The notes beneath the pieces were generated by a model, which worked only from the letters and a program-made list of their open reading frames with translations, had not been told where the DNA came from and searched no databases. This document shows positions 36,601 through 45,140 of a stretch of 64,000 bases of DNA, in pieces. The stretch is from the NCBI GenBank assembly GCA_001664005.1, contig CP016093.1:2749001-2813000 (forward strand). The letters are read 5' to 3'. Each line of letters begins with the position of its first letter. The first letter of the stretch is position 1. Made by a program: the position numbers and the translations under genes. This stretch comes from Rhizobiales bacterium NRL2. GTDB taxonomy: Bacteria > Pseudomonadota > Alphaproteobacteria > Minwuiales > Minwuiaceae.

Positions 36601-36808
36601 CGGCGCGCCGTCGACCCAGTGGTGGGTGCAGCTCGCCAGCGCCGTCGCCTTCGGTCTCGGCTTCGCGACCATTCTCACGCTGGTGGTGACGCCCTGCCTG
36701 CTGGCGCTCGGCGTCCGCGTCGGCCAGGCGGTGCACGGTCGCCGGAAGGGCGACGGCTCCGGCCGTGGCGACCACACGCCCGAACTGGACCTGGCGCCGG
36801 CGGAGTAG
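33620..36808 (+). CDS. RND efflux pump permease (AcrB/MdtB-like, HAE family)
   Basis: A 1062-residue inner-membrane proton antiporter. It has the RND layout: a cytoplasmic N-terminal helix, TM1 (TVIATLLLILTAGAAAYIAI), a large periplasmic loop with the FSLFPVIVVTL strand, TM2-6 with the proton-relay Asp in GMLVDGAIVVTEF, a second periplasmic loop and TM7-12. The segment SLAGIVVNNNIVLIDTYAHLE shows the second-half repeat, with Asn in place of the first-half Asp. The ATG overlaps the adaptor stop (ATGA). No outer-membrane channel gene follows, so the pump must borrow one. The 3' end carries a short tandem duplication. Confidence 0.93.
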   Translation: MMSSLIDAAISRARTVIATLLLILTAGAAAYIAIPKESDPDINIPILYVSMTHEGISPEDASRLLVRPMEQELQGIEGLKEMRSIAADGFGSVVLEFDAGFNADQAMDDVREKVDLAKSELPDDTDEPQVHEVNFSLFPVIVVTLSGDIPERALFKVARDLQDRIEGLPNVLGVDMAGDREELLEVIIDPAKLESYQIDQQQLVQTMNLNNRLVAAGALDTGNGRFAIKVPALFKTAKDVLTLPIKTDGDAVVTLADVTTIRRTFKDVENFARLDGKPAVALEVKKRLGANIIDTIDQVKAMVGATATQWPAGVEVSFSQDRSQQIRTMLTDLQNNVISAILLVMIVVVAALGLRSALLVGVAIPGSFLIGILYLFLFGFTINIVVLFSLILAVGMLVDGAIVVTEFADRKMAEGEHRRTAYALAAKRMAWPIIASTATTLAAFMPLLFWPGVVGEFMQFLPLTLITTLSGSLLMALIFVPTLGSIFGKSPTGENSAVAMAESGSIREIPGFTGMYARFLSGVMKRPALWPSVIVALAVATLIGVNVAYGTFGKGVEFFPDVEPEQALVYVHARGNLSVREQDALVRQVEDRILTLDDFSSVYTRAGKRNEDGSDISEDVIGIINLELKDWEDRRSVDEIFPHIRRLTSDIAGIVVEPREPEAGPPTGKDVQVQITSIYRESLDPVAARIRNYLENEVADLQDIEDSRPLPGIQWELEVDRAMAGRFGVDVATIGAYVQFVTNGVLADDYLPDDAEEDVDIRIRFPVEYRNLDMLDNLNINTPQGSVPLSNFVKREARPKVGKIERIDGKFRLMVKANVAEGVLVDDKVQEIKAWLDTQNIPESVEITFRGADEEQARSMQFLMQAFVIALFIMAIILVTQFNSFYRAFLILTAVIMSTIGVMIGLLVMDQPFGIVMTGVGVISLAGIVVNNNIVLIDTYAHLEKQGMDRYEAIVRTGAQRLRPVLLTTITTICGLMPMVFQANIDFFTRTIAIGAPSTQWWVQLASAVAFGLGFATILTLVVTPCLLALGVRVGQAVHGRRKGDGSGRGDHTPELDLAPAE

Positions 36809-36873
36809 GATCGTCCAACGCCCAGAACCCAGCCCCGCGGAGTAGGACTGTCCCACGCCCCAGAACCCAGCCC
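36800..36873. repeat. Imperfect tandem duplication (2 x 37 bp) over the RND stop codon
   Basis: Unit 1 (36800-36836) begins GCGGAGTAGGA and contains the last codons and TAG stop of the pump gene. Unit 2 (36837-36873) repeats it with a few substitutions, again beginning GCGGAGTAGGA and ending AGAACCCAGCCC. Confidence 0.85.
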
Positions 36874-36931
36874 TTTACCACCGCCGCTCCAAGTCCTGCC
36901 ATTCAGGTCGGCCAGTACACTCTGCTCAGAA

Positions 36932-37033
36932 GGTCACCCCGCCCTGTGCGGGGGTCCGGTGAACGGTTCCGGCAACGCCGGGACAGGTTCCGCTTGTCTT
37001 CAGACCGGATGCCCGCACAAGGCGGGCATGACC
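36932..37033. repeat. REP/MITE-like inverted-repeat element, about 102 bp
   Basis: The left end reads GGTCACCCCGCCCTGTGCGG and the right end is a near-perfect inverted copy, ACCGGATGCCCGCACAAGGC followed by GGGCATGACC. Each 30-bp end also folds on itself (CCCGC loop GCGGG). The element lies in the gap between the converging RND and purA genes. It resembles the palindromic intergenic repeats common in alphaproteobacteria that carry an ATGCCCGC core. Confidence 0.75.
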
Positions 37034-37089
37034 CGGTTCGGAGAATCAAGCCCCCGACATGGTCCTGCGCACCGGCGTTCCTGAAGTCC

Positions 37090-38406
<1,317 letters not shown>

Positions 38407-39543
38407 TCAGTCCAGGGAGACGGGTCCGCCGTCCCCGAGCACATGGCTGCAGCCGAGGCGACGCGCCTCGGCCTCGGTATCGTCAGCGGCGTCCAGGCCG
38501 TGCAGCACCGTCCAGCCCTCCGCCTTCAGGTCCCGCGCCGCGCCGCGCGGCGTGCCGGCCGGCAGGTAGAGCCGCCGCGGCGGCTGGCGCCTGGGCAGCG
38601 CGCGCAGCACGGAATCGAGATAGACCGTGGCGCCGACCGCCGTTTCGCCCGCCTCGCCGCGATAACGTCCGCCACGGGCGATCTCGCCCCGGACCCCGCG
38701 GGCGAAGACGGCGAAGGCGATGCCGCTCTGATATTCGAAGCCGCGATACTCGCCGGGGTCGATCGTGACCGCGAGTTCCGGATCGGCGGCCGTGACTTCG
38801 CCGACAAGCGCCGAAAGCCGGTCCACCAGCATCCCCGCCTCGCCGTCGATGGCGAGGCGCTTCAGCCGCGCAATCGCTTCGCGGGCCTCGCCCACGGCCT
38901 CCAGAAGACCGAAGACCGTCTCGTCACCGTTCACCAGCGCACGGAGTTCGCCTGCATCCTTGGCGTCCAGCGCGCGGCGCGCGGCGGCGACGGCGGCATC
39001 GTCGAGCCCCCTGCCCTTCAGCACCATCGGCGCCAGCGCCGGCAAGGTGAGATCGACCGTGATCCCCCGCACCCCCGCGGCTCTGATCGCCTCCACCACC
39101 AGCAACACGATCTCCGCCTCCGCGGCGACGGCGTCGGTCCCGAAGATCTCGATGCCCGCCTGGGTGAACTGCCGCTCAGGCCGCAGCTGGTCGCCGCGCA
39201 CGCGCAGCACCTGACCGGAATAACAGAGCCTGAGCGGCCGCGGCGCCGAGGCGAGACGGGTCGTCGCCAGGCGCGCGATCTGCGGCGTCATGTCGGCGCG
39301 CAGGCCCATCATCTTCTGCGAGATCGGGTCCATCAGCCTGAAGACCTGCGCCGACAGCTGCTGGCCGGGACCGGTCAGCAGGCTGCTCTCGAATTCCAGC
39401 AACGGCGGCTTCACGCGCCGGTAGCCCTGACGCCCGAAGGCAGTCATCAGGCAATGGACCGCCGCCGCCTCCATCTCCGCTTCCTCGGGGAGGGCGTCGC
39501 GCAGTCCGGCCGGCAGCAGAGCCGTGTGCATCGCTTTCTTCAT
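38407..39543 (-). CDS. hisZ: ATP phosphoribosyltransferase regulatory subunit
   Basis: A 378-residue class II aminoacyl-tRNA-synthetase-like protein that activates the short-form HisG in histidine synthesis. It shows LPAGLRDALPEEAEMEAAAVHCLMTAFGRQGYRRVKPPLLEFESSLL, the motif 2-like LRADMTPQIARLATTRL, and PERQFTQAGIEIFG, as in HisZ proteins; the HisRS anticodon-binding domain is absent. Starts at 39543 or 39531 are both possible. hisG itself is not in the window. It lies directly upstream of purA. Confidence 0.88.
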   Translation of the reverse strand: MKKAMHTALLPAGLRDALPEEAEMEAAAVHCLMTAFGRQGYRRVKPPLLEFESSLLTGPGQQLSAQVFRLMDPISQKMMGLRADMTPQIARLATTRLASAPRPLRLCYSGQVLRVRGDQLRPERQFTQAGIEIFGTDAVAAEAEIVLLVVEAIRAAGVRGITVDLTLPALAPMVLKGRGLDDAAVAAARRALDAKDAGELRALVNGDETVFGLLEAVGEAREAIARLKRLAIDGEAGMLVDRLSALVGEVTAADPELAVTIDPGEYRGFEYQSGIAFAVFARGVRGEIARGGRYRGEAGETAVGATVYLDSVLRALPRRQPPRRLYLPAGTPRGAARDLKAEGWTVLHGLDAADDTEAEARRLGCSHVLGDGGPVSLD

Positions 39544-39719
39544 GGCGCGCTTCTGGTATCCAAGTCCCCCCGCCCATGCAACGACAATCGGGGAACGCGT
39601 CGCCGCAGGCCCGCCAGCCACGGGCCAGGCGCATGGCGATTCGCCGGATTTGACCGTTCCGTCATGCAAATGACACACTATGTCGGCGCAAACCTGTTGG
39701 AATTGTTGAGTTTTGCCAC

Positions 39720-42281
39720 ATGCCCCTTGCCACGCCGCCCGGCGGCTCCGAGAGTCACGACATGACCTTCATGGGTTCCGCATCGGTCAAGGGACGCACG
39801 GTCGCCCTGCTTGGCCCGACGAACACCGGCAAGACTCATCTTGCGGTGGAAACCATGCTCTCCCACGCCAGCGGCATCATCGGCTTTCCGCTCCGCCTGC
39901 TCGCGCGGGAGGTCTACGACCGGGTCGTGGAGCGGGTCGGCCGCTCCAATGTCGCCCTGGTGACGGGCGAGGAGAAGATCGTCCCGCCCAACCCGCACTA
40001 CTTCCTCTGCACGGTGGAGGCTATGCCCCTCGGGCGCAGCTTCGACTTCGTGGCGGTGGACGAGATCCAGCTTGCCGCCGACCCGGAACGCGGCCACGTC
40101 TTCACCGACCGGCTGATCCACGCCCGGGGCATCGAGACCACGATGTTCCTGGGATCGGAGACCGCAAGGCCGCTGATTGCGCGCATGCTGCCCGACGCCA
40201 TGATGACGTCCAGGCCGAGGCTTTCGACGCTGCGCTATGACGGCCGCACCAAGCTGTCCCGCCTGCCCCGGCGCAGCGCCGTCGTCGCCTTCTCCGCCAA
40301 CGACGTCTACGCCATCGCCGAGCTGATGCGCCGTCAGCGCGGCGGGGCGGCGGTGGTGCTCGGCGCGCTCAGCCCGCGCACCCGCAACGCCCAGGTGGCG
40401 ATGTACCAGGCCGGCGAGGTCGATTTCCTGGTCGCGACCGACGCCATCGGCATGGGCCTGAACATGGACATCGACCATGTCGCCTTCGCCGGCACGCACA
40501 AGTTCGACGGCCATCGCCGGCGCGTGCTCGGCCCGGCCGAGTACGGCCAGATCGCCGGCCGCGCCGGCCGCTTCATGCGCGACGGCACCTTCGGCGTCAC
40601 CGCCGATGTGGACGAACTGGACGAGGAGCTGGTCGCGGCGATCGAGAACCACCATTTCGAGCCGCAGAATCAGTTCCGCTGGCGTTCGGCGCGGCTGGAC
40701 TACGACAGCCCGAAGGCGTTGCTGCGGGCGCTGGAGGCGCCGCCGCCCTATCCCTGGCTGGTCCCGCCCCGGCAGCCGGACGACCTGCGCAGCCTGAAGG
40801 CGCTGCTCAAGGACGAGACGATCCGCCAGCGCGCCGAAGCCACGCGCGAGAACCTGATCACGCTCTGGGACATCTGCCAGATTCCGGATTTCCGGAAGAC
40901 CATGCACGACAGCCATGTCCGGCTGATCGGCCAGATCTACACCCAGGTCACCTCGGCGGGCGCCATCCACCGGGACTGGATGGCGCGCCAGCTCGACCAT
41001 CTGAACCGGGTCGAGGGCGATATCGACACGCTGCAGTCCCGCCTCGCCCATGTCCGTACCTGGACCTACATCTCCCACCGCGGCGTCTGGCTGGACGACC
41101 CGGTCGAATGGCAGGCCCGGGCGCGGGCCATCGAGGATCGTCTGTCGGACGCACTGCACGACAAGCTGACCCAGCGTTTCGTCGACCGCCGCACCGGCAC
41201 GCTGGTCAAGCGCCTCCGGGACGCCGAGAACGTGGAGGCCGCGGTCGACAACGAAGGCGGTGTTTCTGTCGAAGGCCAGTATGTCGGCCATCTGGACGGA
41301 CTCCTGTTCGTCGCCGACCGGTCCGCGATGGACAACAAGGCCATGAAGGCCGCGGTGAACCACGTGCTGGCCGGCGCGCTAAACGCCCGCGCACGGCGCA
41401 TCGCCGATTGCCCCGACGAGGATCTGGAACTGCTGGACGACGGCGTGCTGGCCTGGCGCTCGGAGCGCATCGCGCGGCTGCATCGCGGCGGGCACGTGCT
41501 GAAGCCCGAGGTTCGCCTGATTGCCGGCAACCAGCTTGCCCCGCAGCGAACCGAGGCCCTGATCGGCCGCCTGCAGCAGTGGATCGCCGGCCGCGTGGCG
41601 CAGCTGATGCGGCCAATCATGGGACTGGAGGAAGCCGAGTTCTCTCCCGCCGCCCGCGGCGTCGCCTTCCAGCTCGTCGAACGGCTCGGCGTCTTGCCCC
41701 GGACCGCCGTGGAGCCGCAGCTCCGGCAGCTCGAGCCCAAGGACTACGGCCGGTTCAAGTATCGCGGGGTGCAGCTCGGCCGCTTCGCCATCTTCTGTCC
41801 CGCGCTGCTGAAGCCGGAGGCGACGCGCTGGCGCACCATCCTGCACAACCTGGGCGAACGGACCTTCGATCCCGCCGAAGACCAGGGCCGCGTCTCCTTC
41901 GAGGCGCCCGGCGGCATGCAGCGCGACGCCCTGCTGCTGGCCGGCTACGAGCGCTTCGGCCGCATCGCCGTGCGCGTCGACATGGTGGAGCGTATCGCCA
42001 GCCATGCGCACAGGGCCACGCGTGAAGGCGAGGCGGAAGCCGATCACGCACTGATGTCGATGCTGGGCGGCGGGGCTGAACGCCTGCAGCCCGTTCTCGC
42101 CGGCCTCGGCTACATGACCCAGAGGCCGCAGGAAGACGGCCCGCTGCTCTACAGGCCGCGCAAGCGCGGCGAGAAGCCGTCCGGACGCAAGAGCGCAAAC
42201 GCCGGCCGCCGTGGCCGCAAGCCGGTCCCGCCGGACCCCGATTCACCTTTCGCAGCCCTGTTGGAGTTGAGGAAGACATGA
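39720..42281 (+). CDS. SUV3-like ATP-dependent RNA/DNA helicase
   Basis: An 853-residue superfamily 2 helicase related to mitochondrial SUV3. Motifs: Walker A GPTNTGKTH (about 32-40), GFPLRLLAREVYDR (motif Ia), DEIQ (motif II), FLGSETARP (motif III), DAIGMGLNMDIDHVAF and QIAGRAGRF (motifs V and VI). A long C-terminal region follows and ends in a basic tail (RGEKPSGRKSANAGRRGRKP), suited to nucleic-acid binding. The start could also be the ATG at 39762. It overlaps the S4-domain gene by 4 nt. This pairing recurs in alphaproteobacteria, often with fdxA next, but here fdxA is replaced by xthA. Confidence 0.9.
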   Translation: MPLATPPGGSESHDMTFMGSASVKGRTVALLGPTNTGKTHLAVETMLSHASGIIGFPLRLLAREVYDRVVERVGRSNVALVTGEEKIVPPNPHYFLCTVEAMPLGRSFDFVAVDEIQLAADPERGHVFTDRLIHARGIETTMFLGSETARPLIARMLPDAMMTSRPRLSTLRYDGRTKLSRLPRRSAVVAFSANDVYAIAELMRRQRGGAAVVLGALSPRTRNAQVAMYQAGEVDFLVATDAIGMGLNMDIDHVAFAGTHKFDGHRRRVLGPAEYGQIAGRAGRFMRDGTFGVTADVDELDEELVAAIENHHFEPQNQFRWRSARLDYDSPKALLRALEAPPPYPWLVPPRQPDDLRSLKALLKDETIRQRAEATRENLITLWDICQIPDFRKTMHDSHVRLIGQIYTQVTSAGAIHRDWMARQLDHLNRVEGDIDTLQSRLAHVRTWTYISHRGVWLDDPVEWQARARAIEDRLSDALHDKLTQRFVDRRTGTLVKRLRDAENVEAAVDNEGGVSVEGQYVGHLDGLLFVADRSAMDNKAMKAAVNHVLAGALNARARRIADCPDEDLELLDDGVLAWRSERIARLHRGGHVLKPEVRLIAGNQLAPQRTEALIGRLQQWIAGRVAQLMRPIMGLEEAEFSPAARGVAFQLVERLGVLPRTAVEPQLRQLEPKDYGRFKYRGVQLGRFAIFCPALLKPEATRWRTILHNLGERTFDPAEDQGRVSFEAPGGMQRDALLLAGYERFGRIAVRVDMVERIASHAHRATREGEAEADHALMSMLGGGAERLQPVLAGLGYMTQRPQEDGPLLYRPRKRGEKPSGRKSANAGRRGRKPVPPDPDSPFAALLELRKT

Positions 42282-42556
42282 CAGAAAGCGCCATCCGCAT
42301 CGATCTCTGGCTCTGGTACGCCCGCCTCTTCAAAAGCCGCTCGCTCGCGGCGAAGGCCGTCAAGGGAACCCGGTTCAGGATCAACAAGCGGGTGGTGACC
42401 AAACCAAGCCAGACAATCCGGCCCGGCGATGTCCTGACCTTCCCGAGAGGCGACGACGTCTGCGTCATCGAGGTCGTGCAGATCGGCGCACGGCGCGGTC
42501 CCACTTCGGAAGCCCGCGGCCTCTACCGCGACCTGGCGGCGCACGACGCGGGATAG
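42278..42556 (+). CDS. S4-domain RNA-binding protein (HslR-like)
   Basis: A 92-residue single S4 domain (IRIDLWLWYARLFKSRSLAAKAV, then INKRVVTKPSQTIRPGDVLTF) as in heat-shock protein 15/HslR, which binds stalled 50S-nascent chain-tRNA complexes. The start overlaps the helicase stop (ATGA), indicating coupled translation. The function is by family only. Confidence 0.88.
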   Translation: MTESAIRIDLWLWYARLFKSRSLAAKAVKGTRFRINKRVVTKPSQTIRPGDVLTFPRGDDVCVIEVVQIGARRGPTSEARGLYRDLAAHDAG

Positions 42557-42637
42557 CGGAAGCTTTCTTCGCGACTTGCAATCCGGCCCCCGAGAGCCGA
42601 GAAATTCCCCTGCCCGAGCGAGAATCGAGGGGACGTC

Positions 42638-43417
42638 ATGCGCATCGCCACCTGGAACGTGAACTCCATCAAGGCCCGCCTGCCCCGCGTGGTGGAATGG
42701 CTGGGCGCCGCGGCGCCGGAGGTGGTCTGCCTGCAGGAGACCAAATGCGAGGACCAGAACTTCCCGGCGATGGAGATCGAGGACCTCGGCTACAATATCG
42801 CGATCCACGGACAGAAGTCCTACAACGGCGTCGCCATCCTGTCGAAACGGCCGATCGAGGACGTACAGACCGGCCTCCCCGGCGATGACGGCGACGAACA
42901 GGCGCGCTACATCGAAGCCACGGTCGAGGGCGTGCGCATCTGCGGGCTCTACCTGCCCAACGGCAATCCCGTACCGGGACCGAAGTTCGACTACAAGCTG
43001 GGCTGGATGGACCGGCTGATCGAGCGCGCACAGGAACTGCTGTCGCTGGAGGAAACCTTCATCATGGCCGGCGACTACAATGTCTGTCCGACCAACGACG
43101 ACGTCTTCGATCCCGCCGGTTTCGCCGACGATGCGCTCTGCCAGCCGGAAAGCCGCAACCGCTTCCGCCAGCTCCTGAATCTCGGTCTGACGGATGGCGT
43201 GCACGTGTTCAATCCGCAGCCGCATTTCTACACCTACTGGGACTACCAGCGCGGCGCCTGGCAGAAGGATCACGGGCTGCGCATCGATCACCTGCTGCTC
43301 TCGCCGCAGGCGACGGACCGGCTGATGGCCAGCGGCGTCGACAAGGGCCCGCGCGGGGAGCCCAAGGCGTCCGATCACACGCCGGCGTGGATCGAGCTCT
43401 CGGAACCGAACGCATGA
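42638..43417 (+). CDS. xthA: Exodeoxyribonuclease III (AP endonuclease)
   Basis: A 259-residue exonuclease-endonuclease-phosphatase-fold DNA repair enzyme cutting 5' to abasic sites. Motifs are MRIATWNVNSIKARL, VCLQETKCED (metal Glu), GLYLPNGNPV, MAGDYNVCPTNDDVFD (Asp/Asn), HFYTYWDYQRGAWQKDHGLRIDHLL and SDHTPAWIEL (catalytic His). The start follows CGAGGGGACGTC. It overlaps the next gene by 4 nt. Length is normal for ExoIII. Confidence 0.94.
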   Translation: MRIATWNVNSIKARLPRVVEWLGAAAPEVVCLQETKCEDQNFPAMEIEDLGYNIAIHGQKSYNGVAILSKRPIEDVQTGLPGDDGDEQARYIEATVEGVRICGLYLPNGNPVPGPKFDYKLGWMDRLIERAQELLSLEETFIMAGDYNVCPTNDDVFDPAGFADDALCQPESRNRFRQLLNLGLTDGVHVFNPQPHFYTYWDYQRGAWQKDHGLRIDHLLLSPQATDRLMASGVDKGPRGEPKASDHTPAWIELSEPNA

Positions 43418-43818
43418 AGGTTCTGGAGGGCGGATGTCTCTGCGGCGCGGTGCGCTACCGCCTGTTCGCCGCGCCCAGCGCTGTCTTCTACTGCCATTGC
43501 CGCATGTGCCAGAAGCACGCCGGCGGACCTTTTCTCGCCTTCCTGACCGTGGCCGCCGATGCGGTGCAGTGGTCCGGCGAGCCGGCGGTATGGCGGTCAT
43601 CCGACATCGCGGTCCGCGCTCATTGCGGCACCTGCGGAACGCCGCTCTACTGGCAGGGCGACGACCTGAAAGACGAATACGACATTGCGCTGGCGACGCT
43701 GGACGAACCCGACGTCTTCCCGCCGCGCGAACACCTCTGGACCGAAAGCGCCCGCGCCTGGCCCGTGATCGAAGACGGTCTGCCGCGCCACGCGCGCGAA
43801 CGCGACGGATCCGGTTGA
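43414..43818 (+). CDS. GFA family zinc-binding protein (glutathione-dependent formaldehyde-activating-like)
   Basis: A 134-residue protein of the Gfa/CENP-V fold. The cysteines needed for two zinc sites are present: C8-x-C10, C27-H-C29-x2-C32, and C71-G-T-C74. Family members bind glutathione adducts, but direct catalysis is doubtful and many are simply annotated GFA. The ATG overlaps the xthA stop (ATGA). It belongs to the helicase-S4-xthA-GFA-hypothetical-desaturase run. Confidence 0.88.
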   Translation: MKVLEGGCLCGAVRYRLFAAPSAVFYCHCRMCQKHAGGPFLAFLTVAADAVQWSGEPAVWRSSDIAVRAHCGTCGTPLYWQGDDLKDEYDIALATLDEPDVFPPREHLWTESARAWPVIEDGLPRHARERDGSG

Positions 43819-43830
43819 GCAGGCGCGGCC

Positions 43831-44259
43831 ATGGACCCCACCGCCTTCATTCTGCCGCTGGCCGGCATCGCGCTGATCGTTGTCCTCGTCTGGCTGTTGC
43901 GCGGGGGGCGATCGGTCGACCTGGACGAGGGCAATGTGAGCCGCGCGCTGGCGGATGAGGGACTCTCCGCCGTCCGCACGGCGATTTCCACCGACCGCAA
44001 GAGCGGGCTCGCCTGGCTCGCCGGCGAGGACCGTCTCGCCGTCATCCGCTCGATGGGCGATGACGTCGGCGTCAGCGTGCTTGCCCCGGACGATGTCAGC
44101 CGGCTCACCATCCGCGGCGCCCCGCCTCTGCTGACGGTTCATTTTCGCACGCTGGGGCAGTCCCGGCTGGCAATGCACTTCGCCGGTGACGCCGAACTCG
44201 ACCGCTGGCGTCCGGTCCTTGCGCTCTATGGCGATCTCGGGGAAAAGACTGTCTCATGA
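43831..44259 (+). CDS. Hypothetical membrane-anchored protein
   Basis: A 142-residue protein with one N-terminal membrane helix (FILPLAGIALIVVLVWLLRGG) followed by a small soluble domain with a beta-rich pattern (SRLTIRGAPPLLTVHFRTLGQSRLAMHF). I recognise no domain. It lies 12 bp after the GFA gene and overlaps the sterol-desaturase gene by 4 nt, suggesting co-translation with that membrane enzyme. Confidence 0.7.
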   Translation: MDPTAFILPLAGIALIVVLVWLLRGGRSVDLDEGNVSRALADEGLSAVRTAISTDRKSGLAWLAGEDRLAVIRSMGDDVGVSVLAPDDVSRLTIRGAPPLLTVHFRTLGQSRLAMHFAGDAELDRWRPVLALYGDLGEKTVS

Positions 44260-45137
44260 CGCTACCGGATCCAGTCGCCCTCGCCATTCCGGCCTTCATC
44301 GTGCTGATCGTGCTGGAACTCGCGATCGGCCGTCTCGGGCTGGCGCGCGGCCGCTACGACCTGCGCGACACCACGGCCAGCCTGGTGATGGGGCTCGGCA
44401 ATCTGGCGCTCGGCATCCCCTTCGCGATCCTGATCTACGGCCTGACCGTCTGGGCGCACCAGTTCGCGCTGTTCGACATCGGTTTCCAGTGGTGGGCGTT
44501 CGCGCTGATCCTGTTCGCCGAGGATTTCGTCTACTACTGGTTTCATCGGCTCAGCCACGAACACCGTTTTTGGTGGGCGGCCCACGTGAACCATCACTCC
44601 AGCCGCCACTACAACCTGTCGACGGCGCTGCGCCAGACGTGGACCGGAAACGCCGCCGGCACGTTCGTGCTCTGGCTGCCGCTGGCGCTGATCGGTTTTC
44701 CGCCGGCGCTGATCGTCTTCCAGAAGGGCGTCAGCCTCGTCTACCAGTTCTGGATCCATACCGAGAGCGTGGGCCGCCTGCCCCGCCCCATCGAGTGGAT
44801 CTTCAACACGCCGTCCCATCACCGGGTCCATCACGCCGTCAATCCGCGCTATCTGGACCGCAACTACGCCGGCATCCTGATCATCTGGGATCGCCTGTTT
44901 GGCACCTTCGTGCCCGAGGACGACGCCGAACCCTGCCGATACGGCATCGTCAAGCAAATCGGCACCTTCAATCCGCTGCGCATCGCCTTCCACGAATGGG
45001 CCGACATGATCGGCGACCTGCGCCGGGCCAGGAGCCTGCGGGAAGCGGCGGGCTATCTATTCGGCCCGCCCGGCTGGTCTCCCGACGGCAGTCGCCGCAC
45101 CTCCGCCCAGATCCGCGCCGGCGCCGCGAAGGCGTAG
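44256..45137 (+). CDS. Sterol desaturase/fatty acid hydroxylase family protein
   Basis: A 293-residue membrane diiron enzyme of the fatty acid hydroxylase superfamily. The histidine clusters are present: HRLSHEHRFWWAAHVNHHSS (HxxxH and HxxHH) and the later HHRVHHAVN, plus an intervening His. Four to five hydrophobic helices surround them. Such enzymes hydroxylate or desaturate sterols, hopanoids or acyl chains, and the bacterial substrate is rarely known. It overlaps the upstream hypothetical gene by 4 nt and converges on the ChvG-type kinase gene with only 3 bp between. Confidence 0.88.
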   Translation: MTLPDPVALAIPAFIVLIVLELAIGRLGLARGRYDLRDTTASLVMGLGNLALGIPFAILIYGLTVWAHQFALFDIGFQWWAFALILFAEDFVYYWFHRLSHEHRFWWAAHVNHHSSRHYNLSTALRQTWTGNAAGTFVLWLPLALIGFPPALIVFQKGVSLVYQFWIHTESVGRLPRPIEWIFNTPSHHRVHHAVNPRYLDRNYAGILIIWDRLFGTFVPEDDAEPCRYGIVKQIGTFNPLRIAFHEWADMIGDLRRARSLREAAGYLFGPPGWSPDGSRRTSAQIRAGAAKA

Positions 45138-45140
45138 GCC

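Noticed and set aside
34481-36856. 791-codon minus-strand open frame
   Set aside because: It is antisense to the RND pump gene and shows only the His/Asp/Gln-rich repeats expected from the complementary strand.
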